NCBI GenBank assembly: GCA_003254885.1
Contig: QANT01000313.1
Span: forward strand, 1-64,000
Reading direction: 5' to 3'
DNA: 64,000 bases
Source: Purshia tridentata
Taxonomy: Eukaryota > Streptophyta > Magnoliopsida > Rosales > Rosaceae
Each line of letters starts with the position of its first letter. The stretch's first letter is position 1. Position numbers and translations under genes: made by a program. Below are positions 38,117 through 49,948 of this stretch, one piece after another. The notes below the pieces were generated by a model, which ran no database searches, was not told the origin of the DNA, and worked only from the letters and a program-made list of their open reading frames with translations.

Positions 38117-38200
38117 GGGCTCCTTCAGAATGGGATGATGACTTTATTCCTCCTCAAGATTCCATTCACAAAGGTTCCTGCAGTTTGCACAACAATATCA
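38117..38200 (-). other. Orphan terminal-exon-like segment
   Basis: On the minus strand a segment reads ADDIVVQTAGTFVNGILRRN then KVIIPF and a stop. An acceptor-like CTGCAG lies inside it and another AG before it. The composition looks coding, but I found no upstream exon to join. It could be a 3'-UTR exon of the MWFE gene 1.7 kb upstream, the end of an unrecognised gene, or chance. Confidence 0.25.
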
Positions 38201-39944
38201 TCAGCTTCATAGTCAAGATATTCAAATCATACGCATGCACATGCACAAAAGTGAGGAATGGATGCACTGTTTGAGTTAAAATTTTAAGAGGGTCCTCGAC
38301 AAAGGATAATTTGATTCTTTCGAAACATATGATGTAACCTGCACTTTTCAGTCCTCCAAAATTCGAACAAATATTACTAGGCAATAGGGAGCAAGCAAAT
38401 AAGAACGTAAGAAAAGGAAATAGATAAAGAGTGTGAAGAACTCCAAAAAAGGATATCTTTTTTGAGAAAAACAACTGAGAATAGTGCAGGGAGAGAATTC
38501 TCAGAGGATTAAAGATGACGAAATTCCTTTCTAATATCCTTAAAACTTATAAACTTTGATTCCATGTAAAGGAAAAACTGCTTCAAAGACTATGCTGGAA
38601 CTTGGACCTAAGACCCAACGAGCATGCCCACAGTGGACATGACTCATCACAAATGGATATGCTTATGCTCCAACTTGGTTGGAGCTACATCAGATAATAT
38701 CCTATCAAGACATAAGCATTATCAAATTGGAAGGATAAGTTTTATCTCATAATTCTAGATTAGATAATCATCAACTCTAAATGAGGAATAATCATAATCT
38801 CTCTGGTAGAACCTATAGATAAAGGGTTTATGCAAGCACGAAAATTATACCTCAAGAGAGAACATTAGTTCATACATTTGCATGTATTCTTTTAAACATC
38901 TCTCTCTCTTTAAGAGCTAGGCTCTCGCACCATGAAATCACTATAGCTGTTCTCATAAAAACCATACATGAGTTTGTAACTATCAAATTTCTGGAGTACT
39001 ATAAATTTTTAATACAAGATCTAGGACCATTGGATTTGTGTTTAGGGCAGGTAAAGATTTTGACACTTCCCAACATCAAATTATGTTATGAGCTCCTGCG
39101 GCTCCCAAATCTAGGATGCATAGGAGTACCTGGAAAGCAACTCTCAATGAAACATCCTAATCAAATTAATTTTTCAAATCCAGTTTTAGTTGAAAACATA
39201 TATCAATCAACTCCTATAATCATGGTTTAGGATCCCAAGCTGTGATCAAAGGCTATGTTGTACCAGAAAGTTAAACAAAGACCGGTTTTCCTATCAGGGC
39301 AAAGAAAAAGTAATATACACAAAGTAACAAATTCACTTATTAAGTTTCCCCGTATAAAATTCTAGACAAGGCCACCAACATGATGCCTGTGATCAAATTC
39401 ACTTATACGCTGCTCTGTATCGCCTGAGAATCTGGAAATGGGTCTGTATAACTTCACGTGATGCATCCTGTAATTTGCCAATGAGTTCAGATCCCGCACT
39501 AATTGATCATTTGACAATTCCTTATCCCTCAAAATTAAAGACTTAAAAAAATCTCTTCCAATTCTTTTTTAGTAGCTCAATTTCTTAATCTCACATGACA
39601 CAATCCCATCTATCATAGGTTTCTCAAAACCTCTATACTCAAAATATAAATTTATATACCATGACCTCTATAGCTTCAGTTTGACCCATCCCATACAGGA
39701 TCCATGTATTAATCAAATTCATCATCCAAATAAGTCAGCTTAATTTGTAGGTCAGCAATTAAGCTTAAAACAAATATCATTACCCCATAAACTATGAAGT
39801 CAGATTTAAACTCAATACAGCAAAGCCAAGCAAGACAGTTTATCGTAAACGAAAACAGACCAACAAACAATATCCGCAAAATCAAAATAGAGGTCGCAAA
39901 TCGAAACCCTAAATCCAAAGAGGAAGAGTACCGGAAGAGACGGA

Positions 39945-40238
39945 CTAATTTTGAGCAGGAGCAGAGGCCTGCTCAACGAGCTTCTTGTCCCTTCTTTCCA
40001 TGGCCACGTCCCACATGTCGTTGCCTATGTGCTTCGGCTGCCAAAATTCAAAACTCAAAAATTTCAAAATCAAATTCATATGAATTCCATTTCGGTTTTA
40101 CAGAGAAAGAGATTGAAATTGGATCTGTACCCGGCCATGAGCGGCTTTGTGAATGTAATATTGAGCATTTCCCATAGCACAAAGCATTCCTGCTATGATT
40201 CCAAGCGGTAGCATTGCTTCCATCCACACCAGCGACAT
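39945..40238 (-). CDS. NDUFA1: NADH dehydrogenase (complex I) MWFE subunit
   Basis: Two short exons, 40131-40238 and 39945-40037, join at GGCCGG/CCGAAG to give 66 aa. The protein begins MSLVWMEAMLPLGIIAGMLC, a single membrane helix, then NAQYYIHKAAHGRPKHIG and WDVAMERRDKKLVE. This is the MWFE/NDUFA1 accessory subunit of mitochondrial complex I, needed for assembly of the membrane arm. The length (about 65 aa) and the single intron splitting after HGR fit plant homologues. The small exons make it easy to miss. From memory the Arabidopsis orthologue is At3g08610, next to the DUF1191 gene At3g08600, the same neighbour as here. Confidence 0.95.
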
Positions 40239-41450
40239 CTTCAACTCTCAGCTATCAAACTCTCTCTTCCTCAGCTTTAGCTACACAGTCACAGAGACGA
40301 GAGACGAGAGACGAGAGGCGATGGACGGAGACTCCTTTTATTTTCTTTTTTCTTTTTTGTATTTTGGATACTTTGTGAGCCCAAAACTGTTTCCTCATTA
40401 TGAGCCCAATACAGAGCACTTTCTAGGGAGGGCCCATATTTTCATTATTTCGTAGATTTCATGGGTGATTAAATTTCAAGCTAATTTTTACTATGAATAT
40501 GTAGGGGTAAAAATAAAATGTTGTACACCTGAGGCTGAGTTAATAATCCTCACCAAAGCTAATTGGTTTATTTGTGATATATTGTTACAACATTGTATTG
40601 TATAGCATATGTAATTGTGGGCGTAGTTGACATTGCATTCACATATATTTGATATGAGTATAACATAAATAAATGGGTTCGTCTATAGTTTGTAATTTAT
40701 TAAGCACAACACAACATAAACACAACATGAGTTCAGTACAAAAACACGAAATAAGCTCAAATTACGTACATTTAACATTCATTTTTTAAAAAGATTTTTC
40801 AATAAGAAAATTGAAATTTTTGAAAAACAAGTTAATATTTAATTATATAAAAAGTACATAAAATAGGTTTCTAACTCTACAAATACAAAAAAAAAAAGGG
40901 TGTATGGGCTCGATTCCTTTTAAGTACGGTATGAATCCGACATGAGTATGAACCTTGTTCATGTTGATGTGACTTTTATTCTATTCTTAAATACTTATAA
41001 ATGATTAAATGTTATAAAAATAAAGAAATACAAAAATGTAAAATATAAAGAGAATATAATTAAAGGGAAGTAAATAGAATTTAGAGTATTTTCTTGTTCA
41101 CTTAAGACCTCTATTTATAGGTTCTTCAATAATCAGGATTTAGCCCTCAAGTCTTATGATCGAGTTACGTAAAATATAACTCTTTACAATTATCTATACA
41201 ATTTATTCTAAATAAATATAAAAGATAAATACTAAACATGATAATGGACAATCAATGATATTTACAGCATTAATATGACTTTTACTGTTCATCAAATCTG
41301 TTCATTTTTCTCATTAGTCATTACCTTAAATAAGAATGTTGTCCGTTATTCATGTTTCATCCCTGTTCGAATAATTTGATTAAACATGTTAAAGAAAACA
41401 AAATTTTAAAAAAATTATAGGATAATATTATAGGATGTATCACAAATGGT

Positions 41451-41610
41451 GGAATATTCCAAGTTAATGAAACAAAATATTCAAAGTGAGTGAGTCGTGG
41501 TTTTGTTAGGGAATCCAGGTGGAATATTCCAAGTTAATGAAACAAAATATTCAAAAAGTAGCGATCATTTTCAGAGTGAGTGAGTCGTGGTTTTGTTAGG
41601 GAATCCAGGT
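41451..41610. repeat. Two-copy tandem duplication with internal indel
   Basis: GGAATATTCCAAGTTAATGA opens both units (about 41,451-41,520 and 41,521-41,610), and both end in GTGGTTTTGTTAGGGAATCC. The second unit carries an extra ~20 bp in the middle. The units are otherwise identical, so the event is recent. Confidence 0.85.
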
Positions 41611-42936
41611 TTCTAGAATTCCGAATTATTTAGTTTCTTAAGACCTTATAATAGACATAAAAGCATTAACGATTTTTTGTGCATCCATATATGGAATCAT
41701 ATAAAATAGGAGGCACACAAATTTGGATTTGAGTTCATACTTGATACACATACAGTAACAGTACGTGGTCAAATCGTGGCCTTGCCCTCAATCTCAATCT
41801 AAATCTCAATCATTTTTCGTGGAGCTGGAGCCCAACCCAGTTTGACATTGAGGGATCAATGTTTGTTTTGGTTTCATAGTAATTGCTGTCTCTGTTAATA
41901 AAAAAATAAAACCAGGAGCCTAACCATATTAACGGAACTTTGCGCTCAGTCATGGCTAAAAAGTTACAATCATTTTAATATTTGAAAGTATATATTTTTA
42001 ATTATTTGATCTTTACAAATTTTATGACGGTTTAATTAATTTGATAATAGCAAGAATTTTACAATCACTTTTTTTTTTTTTAAAAAACTTACTGAGTGGT
42101 TATTTGGGAATTAGGAGAGAATATTTGAACCTGCAAAACATCCCTTTTAATTAGATGAAAAATGTAGTTATCAACTGAGTTATGTTTAAGTCAATATCAT
42201 AGCAATCAATAATGATCATATTATCTCATTATTTGAATTTTGGAAGTATGTGTGTATTATCTGCCATGTACAGGAGTAGTCTTATATATCAAAGCAATTA
42301 TATATGTTGAGGTGGCTTAGCTTTATACTAATCGCCATCATCAACATTAACCTGTAACCTGTTGAAGACAGTACGCCTTCACAAAAATGACAGTGGGGTG
42401 GGTTAGGTACGTAGCAGTCTACCACTGCTTTATACCCTTTTCATTATCCTTCATGCTTCATTGCTTCTCCGACCCTCATCAAAAAGAGGCATCACACAAT
42501 TGTGCATAAGTTTGGCATTATCATGGTTAATTATCATTTAATTTGCACATACTGTTTAGATATTTCTTATTTTCAATGTTTAATTAATGTATTTAATTAA
42601 AGTTTTTTATGTTGAGAACTTTTCTTTGAGTAATGGGTCATTATCAGGTCGCTAACTAATCTAATGAGTCTAATGTTTGATAATTTCCAATAACCTTATA
42701 TTTTATTAAAGGATGAAATGGGTAGTGTGCGTGTTACGTACTTGTTACTTTTGTGGTTTGTGTTTGGGTTTGCATTTCTTCACTTATCGCTTAACGGGTT
42801 TTGTTTGAATTTAGCTAATTTTCACACAACATGAACATGTAAAAACACAAACCCTTTATTTCATATTTCTATAACATAGTGTTTTTTTGAGGCTACGTTC
42901 ATTTTAAATTTTTTTGGAAATGATTAATTTGAGCTT

Positions 42937-43066
42937 AATTAACTTGCATTGAACAACATGGCCAAAAAAAAAAAAACTAGCATTCAACAACCTATAGCTT
43001 NAATTAACTTGCATTGAACAACATGGCCAAAAAAAAAAAAAACTAGCATTCAACAACCTGTAGCTT
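42937..43066. repeat. 64-bp direct repeat across a single 'n' (probable assembly join)
   Basis: AATTAACTTGCATTGAACAA and the following bases up to TAGCTT occur on both sides of the 'n' at 43,001, differing by one base in the poly-A run and one substitution. The pattern fits two contig ends that overlap but were joined by a gap symbol instead of being merged. Confidence 0.75.
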
Positions 43067-44263
43067 AATAATATAGTATTCGTAACTTTCATGCAATTAC
43101 GTATGCGTGGCAATGTGAGAGCACTGTTAGAGAGAGATAGTGCAGCAATGAGGTGATGAAAACCATGAGAAAATGAGAGCGAAAATTACAAAAAAAAATA
43201 TAGCATGAAGGTGAAACCTAGAGAAATCCGAAGCGAAAAAAATATGTGGGATTTTAAAACAAGGGTTGGTAGCTTTAGCTATCGGAAATAATCATGTGTT
43301 ATTCATGCACAATATTTATCAAACAACTGAAAAATCTAATAAAATTATATATGAAAAGATGTTTACTTTTGACATTTTGCCCACATACATATCCCCCGAT
43401 TACCGTTTAAATTTATATATATAACCGTATGTAGAACTCATTTCTTAACTCTTGTAATGAGATTGGTGATAATAAAACTCTTTTTGTGACAAAAGAGAAG
43501 AAAACAAAGTTAGATTTTTGAAATAAAAATGGAGGTGGAAGAAAAAGAAAAATATATTGCGAAAGACAGCTCATAGTGAAGGTTAATAATGAGTTTTTCA
43601 ATTTTCACCGTAGTAAGGAAAGGAAGAAAGAAAAAAAAGTAAAAAAGGAAACGTTGGTTTTGTGTTTAGGTGATGATGCATCTACCTTCTATTGTTTTAA
43701 AAGGAAAGTGGTTGTTTTAAATAGAGAAGAGGTTGTTGTTTTATTTAGATGACCTTGACTGGACAGTGGACAACCAAAATTTTGCCTTCATAGCTGTTTA
43801 TGGTTCTATGAATTCCCACAAAAAAAAGAAGGTGAAAAGATGAATTAATTTCATTAAATTAATTTTTCTTTATTGGGTAAAATTTAAGAGGAAACGTGTG
43901 GACGTTTGGAAGCACAGTAAGCACAGTGATTGATGATATGATACATAAAACTATAAAAGCGGTCAAGACGAGTTCCACTTCCCACAAAACATGGTAAAGT
44001 GTCGAAACCAAAAGGGAGACGAAAAGGGCAACAAAAAAAAAATGGAGAGGCATCGGGAGGAAATTTCTTGAGCAAGCAAAACGACGTAGTGTAGCAAAAC
44101 TTGTTGGTCACTGACCAGCTAAGATTGCGTTGGCAATATCGTTGTCATTGGCCATCGAGGCTATTTGCTTGTCTGGGACCTCCCTGTTGAGAGTTCTGCA
44201 GTACAGCTTGATTCTCTGCATGGCCAACACGTGTCATCCAGTTTCCATTGGACTTCTTCTGGG

Positions 44264-44273
44264 TCTATATAAC
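44264..44273 (+). promoter_or_regulatory. Probable TATA box of the KH gene
   Basis: TCTATATAAC lies about 500 bp upstream of the KH start codon and is followed by a long CT-rich leader, as in many plant genes. The call rests on position and sequence alone. Confidence 0.45.
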
Positions 44274-44768
44274 ACAGAAATCCAACACAACATTCAACTT
44301 GCAGTAAAAAATCTCTCTCTGTCTTTGTCTCTCTCTTTCTCAGTTCATCAGTCACTGTGAGATGAAAAGTCTCCTGTGAATCTTTACCACCTTAATTTTT
44401 GCACACTCAAGAGAGTCTCTCACTGCCCCAAACTCTTTTTTTATTTTATTTCCAAACAAGGGGTGAATATATAAAGGGAAAATAGTGAAAAAGAGAAGAA
44501 AATAACTAAAGATTTTTTCCTTTCTTTCTTTCTGCCTTTTTCTTTGAGCTAATTTGAGAGTGAGAGAGAGCTGTCTACCCTTTTCTTTTTTTCTTTTTTA
44601 TCTTTTTTATCTTTAATATTTATTTATTTTATTTTCCTCCTATTACAAACTCCCTTTATTGATGGTGCTTTGTCTCTCCTTTTTCTTATGCAACAACACC
44701 AACTAAAACCCTTTTCTCATCCCATTCTTTTGTTTGTTCAAATTCTCTGAGAAAAGCAGAGAAAAGCT

Positions 44769-47700
44769 ATGTCAGGTTTGTATAAACCCAACTTCTCACC
44801 TGCCAGAGCTGCTTCTCCTCAGATTAGAAGCACCCCAGATGTTGACAGGTTTGTATATGCCTTCTAGAACCTAACTTTGATTCTTCCAAACTAAACTGCC
44901 GAGAAAAAAGTTACAGTCTTGGGCATAAAGTTTTCTGTGTTTTAATTTGATTATGCTGAACAAATTCTGCCCTTTTTTTTGATCTATTGGTGGCTTTTGT
45001 TTTCTAGTCAGTACTTGTCAGAGTTGTTAGCAGAGCATCAAAAGCTTGGACCTTTCATGCAAGTGCTTCCGATATGTAGCCGACTCTTGAATCAAGGTTT
45101 TCTTCTACATCTTTGAGTTTTGGATCTAGATTTTCTGGGTTTATTCCCTGTTCGTTTGTTCTTGTCCCCATGACAGCGTTTTTGGAATTAATAAATGTGC
45201 TTGCTTGACTAGTCAGATCGGTCTGATTGGTTTTCACTATTTGACCCTTGGCTGCTCGTTTCCTCACTCATAAAGGGCTGGTCTTGAACTGATCGTGCTT
45301 TATTTCCACATTTCATTGTTGAATTGTGTCTGCAGCCCTGGCTTTTACACACTGTAACCTTTACTAATGGGGAAGTTGGAATCTCGTTTATATTAGACTC
45401 AAAACATTGTCTATAATTGAGCTATTCGAATGATTACAGTTTTTTTTAATAAAAAGGGCTAGATTACTACTTTCCACCTTAAAATTAATTCAATATGTTG
45501 ATAAGTTATGCAAACTTGCAACATCAATTGAATCTGCCTTGTAGGTTTTTCCCCCTCATTTTTGTCACATCCATCATGCTGGGCTCATTGGCAAAAAGCA
45601 AGAATCGATAACAATATTGTTACCATCTAAAGGTCTAATGCATGGCATAGTTGCATCAGGAAGTGGAGGCTTCTGAAAGTATAAATTTGAGTGCATTGAA
45701 GTGTCTGTAATTCATTTAGTTTGAACTGCCAAAATTTGGTCTGTGTTGATGACCAGTAAAAAAAATAATGAAAGGAGATTAGAGATGAATATATTTCGCA
45801 CAAAATGTAGTTCATTGAACTTCTCTACTGACCAACCCCACTATGTGGTGGTATCCACAATTAAGGTGTTGTGTGTTACATTGCAAAAATTAGTAGGTTA
45901 ATGCTGTCATCCTGTTTTCCATGTAGTATGGTTAAAATGGCCTTGTAACTCAGTTCTCTTTTGTTTCATATCTTGAATTTTTGTTTGGACTCGTTTATAT
46001 CTTGACTTTGGACCCTTCTTTCTAGTCTTGTGTTTTCCAATAGTGTGAGCGGTTTCTCATATGAAATGCTTCTTTGTGTGCAGAGATTTTACGGGTTTCT
46101 GGAATGATGTCCAACCAAGGTTTTGGTGACTTTGACAGAATGCGACATAGAAGCCCTAGTCCAATGGCTTCTTCAAACCTTATGTCAAATGTTACTGGGA
46201 CAGGGTTGGGTGGCTGGAATGGACTTCCTCAAGAGGTGATTCTCTTGAACTTTTAAAAGACATCTGTGATATTTCTATGAATACATTGCATTTTATGTAT
46301 TATTTTAGTTTTTGTTCATGTCAGCTGTGATTAAATACTCTTTCTCCTCATTGCTTCATTCAATAAATAATTACCACCTATGAGATAAAGATGTGTTTCA
46401 TGCCTTCATACAGTTGTGCGTTAAATATTTATGATAAAATTAATATAAAGTTATGACCTTATACTCGGGGTTAGTAATGGAAGGTGATAGAAAAGGGTTG
46501 GGATCACACAAATGACTGGTACTGTCTATCTATTATGCAAGAAGTTCCTTGAGAATGGGATCTGATTTGTCTGTAGGTTTTGGTTATTTTTTAAGGATCT
46601 TGGACAATTTAGAAGTTAGAACATCAATTTAGAGAAACTACATTTATGGCACCCATTTGATTTTTGATTTATTTTTATTCATTCGGATGTCTATCATGAG
46701 GTATGTTTCCCCCCAATTTGTAATGTGAATTTGAGTTTTAGCCCATAAAAATGCTATATATGAAATTTTGAAAATCAGTTCTTCTTAGCATGACCTGAAC
46801 TGAAAATGTAATGTGGAGACGAGTTTCAGAATTAAGTGTGAAGTTCAGAGTTATCTTATTGTGCTAAACATATGAACTTGTTATCTGTAATTAACTCCTA
46901 AAAACACAGATATAAGGAATATGCAATTATGCATGTATGACAATTGAGTTTGAAGCACACAAGTGATGTAAGGTTAGAAAGCTAAAGAAATCAAACAATG
47001 ATTGATTCTATGAACAACCTAAGCATATAATAATATAAGCATCATAGTTGACTAACCATTGTCTCTATGTTGGCATTCTGTCCGTGGCCAAATCAGTGGG
47101 GGAGATGTTTTATAAGTTCACTGCATGAACATGTCTTGAAATGTGGATTTAATGACCCACAAGATGGGCAGGGTTACCTGTATTGCATGCCTTCCTCTAT
47201 GTTTTTGTCCTGTTTGTTTTTGGTTGTACACTTTTGAAGGTAGTAATTTCAGTTAGTTGTTAGCTAGAGTGTGAATGTTAATCCTTTGTCATCTCTTTAT
47301 TTTTCAATTTTCCCCCAGTCATCCTTGCTCTGTTTATTTTCTTTGGTTTTATTATAAATGTCACGCATCTAAGATGGCAAGACCCTTCATTCCAAAGCAG
47401 AGATTAAGTGGACCCCATGGGATGACAATGGACTGGCAAGGTGCACCTGCGAGCCCTAGTTCATACACTGTGAAGAGGATTTTACGTTTGGAAATTCCTG
47501 TAGATACTTACCCCAATGTATGTCCGTTGCATAATGCTACCATTTAAAGTCTTTTTGCATCTCTCAATCTAATTAATAATGCCTAATCGTTTTATTTCTT
47601 TGTGGACATTAGTTCAATTTTGTTGGGCGACTTCTTGGACCCAGAGGTAATTCTCTGAAACGGGTTGAAGCTACTACAGGTTGTCGCGTATACATTAGAG

Positions 47701-48624
47701 GCAAAGGATCAATTAAGGATCCAGACAAGGTAATAGGATACTCATTCATTCTTTTATAGTCTGACACTTACTGGAATTGCTGTTCTCAGTAATGGTTAGT
47801 TAAAACTGACTTTGAAATGTAGCACATTTCTGAATGGTTCTGTTTATAAAGTTACTGGTTTTAAGACTTTGGTTCTCGTTTACATGCTTAATCATTTCAT
47901 ATTTTTTCCAAATGTCAAGGAGGAGAAGCTACGGGGAAGACCAGGCTATGAGCACCTGAACGAACCACTCCACATCTTAATTGAAGCAGATTTACCTGCC
48001 AATGTCGTTGATATAAGGCTGAGACAGGCACAGGAAATTATAGAAGAATTGCTCAAACCTGTGGTAATTATCTCAAACTTATTTCTTCTGGTTTTCTAGT
48101 TGTATATTTTATGTAAATGATTGGGGATGGCTAGCCCTCCTTGCATTTCTGTCCTGAAACGTTTTCTTCCATGCATATTTACTTGTTTATGTCTAGATAG
48201 GAAATATGATAAATGTGAGACATCCACTAGTGGTTAAGCTGCATGGGAGTCAACACTTCTAAGCTTGATTTGCAGACTAAAAAAGTTAGATCAGTTGACC
48301 CACAAACTCTCTAGCTCAGATGAGCCAAGATGGGATCTCTCTTTCGCTGCACAGGGAACTTGCTCATGGATGCTATTTACTGACAATTCATTTGTATTTT
48401 AACTAGCAAGCCACCTTGATCTTAATTTTGACCTTAGCTCACTTCATTTTTTTTGGATATAAACCTTTGAATTGCAGGATGAGTCGCAGGATTATATTAA
48501 GAGGCAGCAGCTGCGTGAGTTGGCTTTGCTAAATTCAAATTTCAGAGAAGAAAGTCCTGGGCCAAGTGGTAGTGTATCTCCTTTCAATTCAAGTGGAATG
48601 AAACGCGCAAAAACCGGGCGATAA
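44769..48624 (+). CDS. STAR/KH-domain RNA-binding protein (quaking-like)
   Basis: Seven exons join in frame: 44769-44848, 45008-45096, 46084-46235, 47401-47517, 47613-47729, 47920-48063 and 48478-48624, giving 281 aa. The N-terminus [18 protein letters not shown] is the plant quaking-like signature. A QUA1-type dimer region follows ([20 protein letters not shown], about 28-47). The single KH domain (about 145-235) contains [16 protein letters not shown] with the GPRG loop, then [12 protein letters not shown]. The C-terminus ends in [11 protein letters not shown], nuclear-signal-like. STAR proteins bind RNA to steer splicing, stability or translation; relatives include rice SPIN1. From memory the Arabidopsis counterpart here is At3g08620. 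Intron 3 is long (about 1.2 kb). Confidence 0.93.
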
Positions 48625-48910
48625 GTGCTCATATCACTCCAGTTATAAATGTTCACTTCATAATTTCATGGCCGAGACCCAAGAATGCCTTGCAAAACAC
48701 ATTTCCATCAGCACGGCTATAAGAAACACAGGCTAACAGTTCTTTGCTGGTGAGGTTTCTGGTGGTTTTTGTTTGCTTTGTTTTTCTTTCCTTTTGGAAC
48801 AACAGACAGACAAAGACCCGAAAAATGAAAAATGAAAAAAAAAAAACCAAAAAGGATGAAATTTATATAGTTGGCTCTTGAGTTTAGGTTTGGTGAGGTC
48901 AGTTTTCTGT

Positions 48911-49232
48911 GTAAACCTAATGCATTCATTGGATTTATTCTTGTGTTAGTTACTTCTGGGAAGTGTGAAAAAATATATATAAATATATATTAATCGTGCC
49001 ACCATTAGAGCCTAAGACAGTGGGTCGAGTTTTGTAGGTATGCCATTTTTTTATAAGTATGTATACAGGAGTCTGGATTCTTTACAATGTCCACCTGAAT
49101 TATTTCAATTGTCTCTTTGGAGATGTGCAATTTTTCTTGAATTGATATAAGACTACAGTTGGCTTGGTCCCAAAGCAAACAAGTGGATTCATTGATTAAG
49201 CTCTTAATTAATGACTTGAATTTGTATCTTTC
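48911..49232 (+). repeat. KH-gene 3' flank, source copy of a dispersed duplication
   Basis: About 320 bp beginning GTGTAAACCTAATGCATTCA and ending CTCTTAATTAATGACTTGAA. A diverged copy in the same orientation lies at 51,997-52,314, between the arms of the large inverted repeat. Confidence 0.85.
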
Positions 49233-49867
49233 TAAATATTATGAAGGAAGACAGAGTGTTGTCACAAGCGTTTGAAGTTCTCACGTCTTACTCCCTGCGA
49301 CGGGGACCATTGATTTGGCTAACTAGCGAAAACAAAAATAAAAAACAATGAATGAGATGCTTTGATCTGATAGCAATGCAAGTAAACGCTGCCAACAGTA
49401 TCTAAACCACATGTAGGTTTTTCTCTTACCTTTCCTAATCCCTTAACCTAACACAGTAAGTAAAGAAATTGTAGCATATTTACTATTTGGCAGAGTGAAT
49501 AGTATGTAACTTTATTTTTCATATAACAAATATATATAATTAATTTGAATTAACATTTTTATCTGCTTGCAATCCAATTCCAACGCCTTCCAAAAATCCA
49601 AGAGAACTGGGCAGTCATGCAGCAGCAGCAACGATGTAAAGTATTTTTCTGTATAAAAAATTCAAAGGCCAAGAAGAAAATTGGAATTAGTTTTCTAATT
49701 GGAGTCTCTCAATGCTTAAAGGTATGTACCTAGCCAAGTACGTTGACGGGCTGGGCTTCCAACTTAAATGGCTTAATTGAATAAAAATACCCCTAGAATC
49801 CCAGCCGTCAATCAGATCCTACAAAACCACACACCAATCCCAGCCGTCGATCCTTAAATCCACTCTA

Positions 49868-49869
49868 CA

Positions 49870-49895
<26 letters not shown>
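49868..49895. repeat. (AT)n microsatellite at the L5-like gene core promoter
   Basis: A run of alternating AT ends about 55 bp upstream of the L5-like start codon and sits where a TATA box is expected. It is followed by a pyrimidine-rich stretch (GTCTCTCTCACTGCCTCTCT) resembling the start of ribosomal-protein leaders. Confidence 0.6.
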
Positions 49896-49900
<5 letters not shown>

Positions 49901-49948
49901 GTAGGGGTCTCTCTCACTGCCTCTCTGCTTCAGCAGCAGTCTGCGGCA

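Larger units (their letters stand above)
40240..44100. other. Long intergenic region between MWFE and KH genes
   Basis: AT-rich DNA of about 3.9 kb, including the MWFE promoter at the left and the KH-gene promoter at the right. It carries the tandem duplication at 41,451-41,610 and the assembly join at 43,001. No coding region is supported. Confidence 0.45.
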
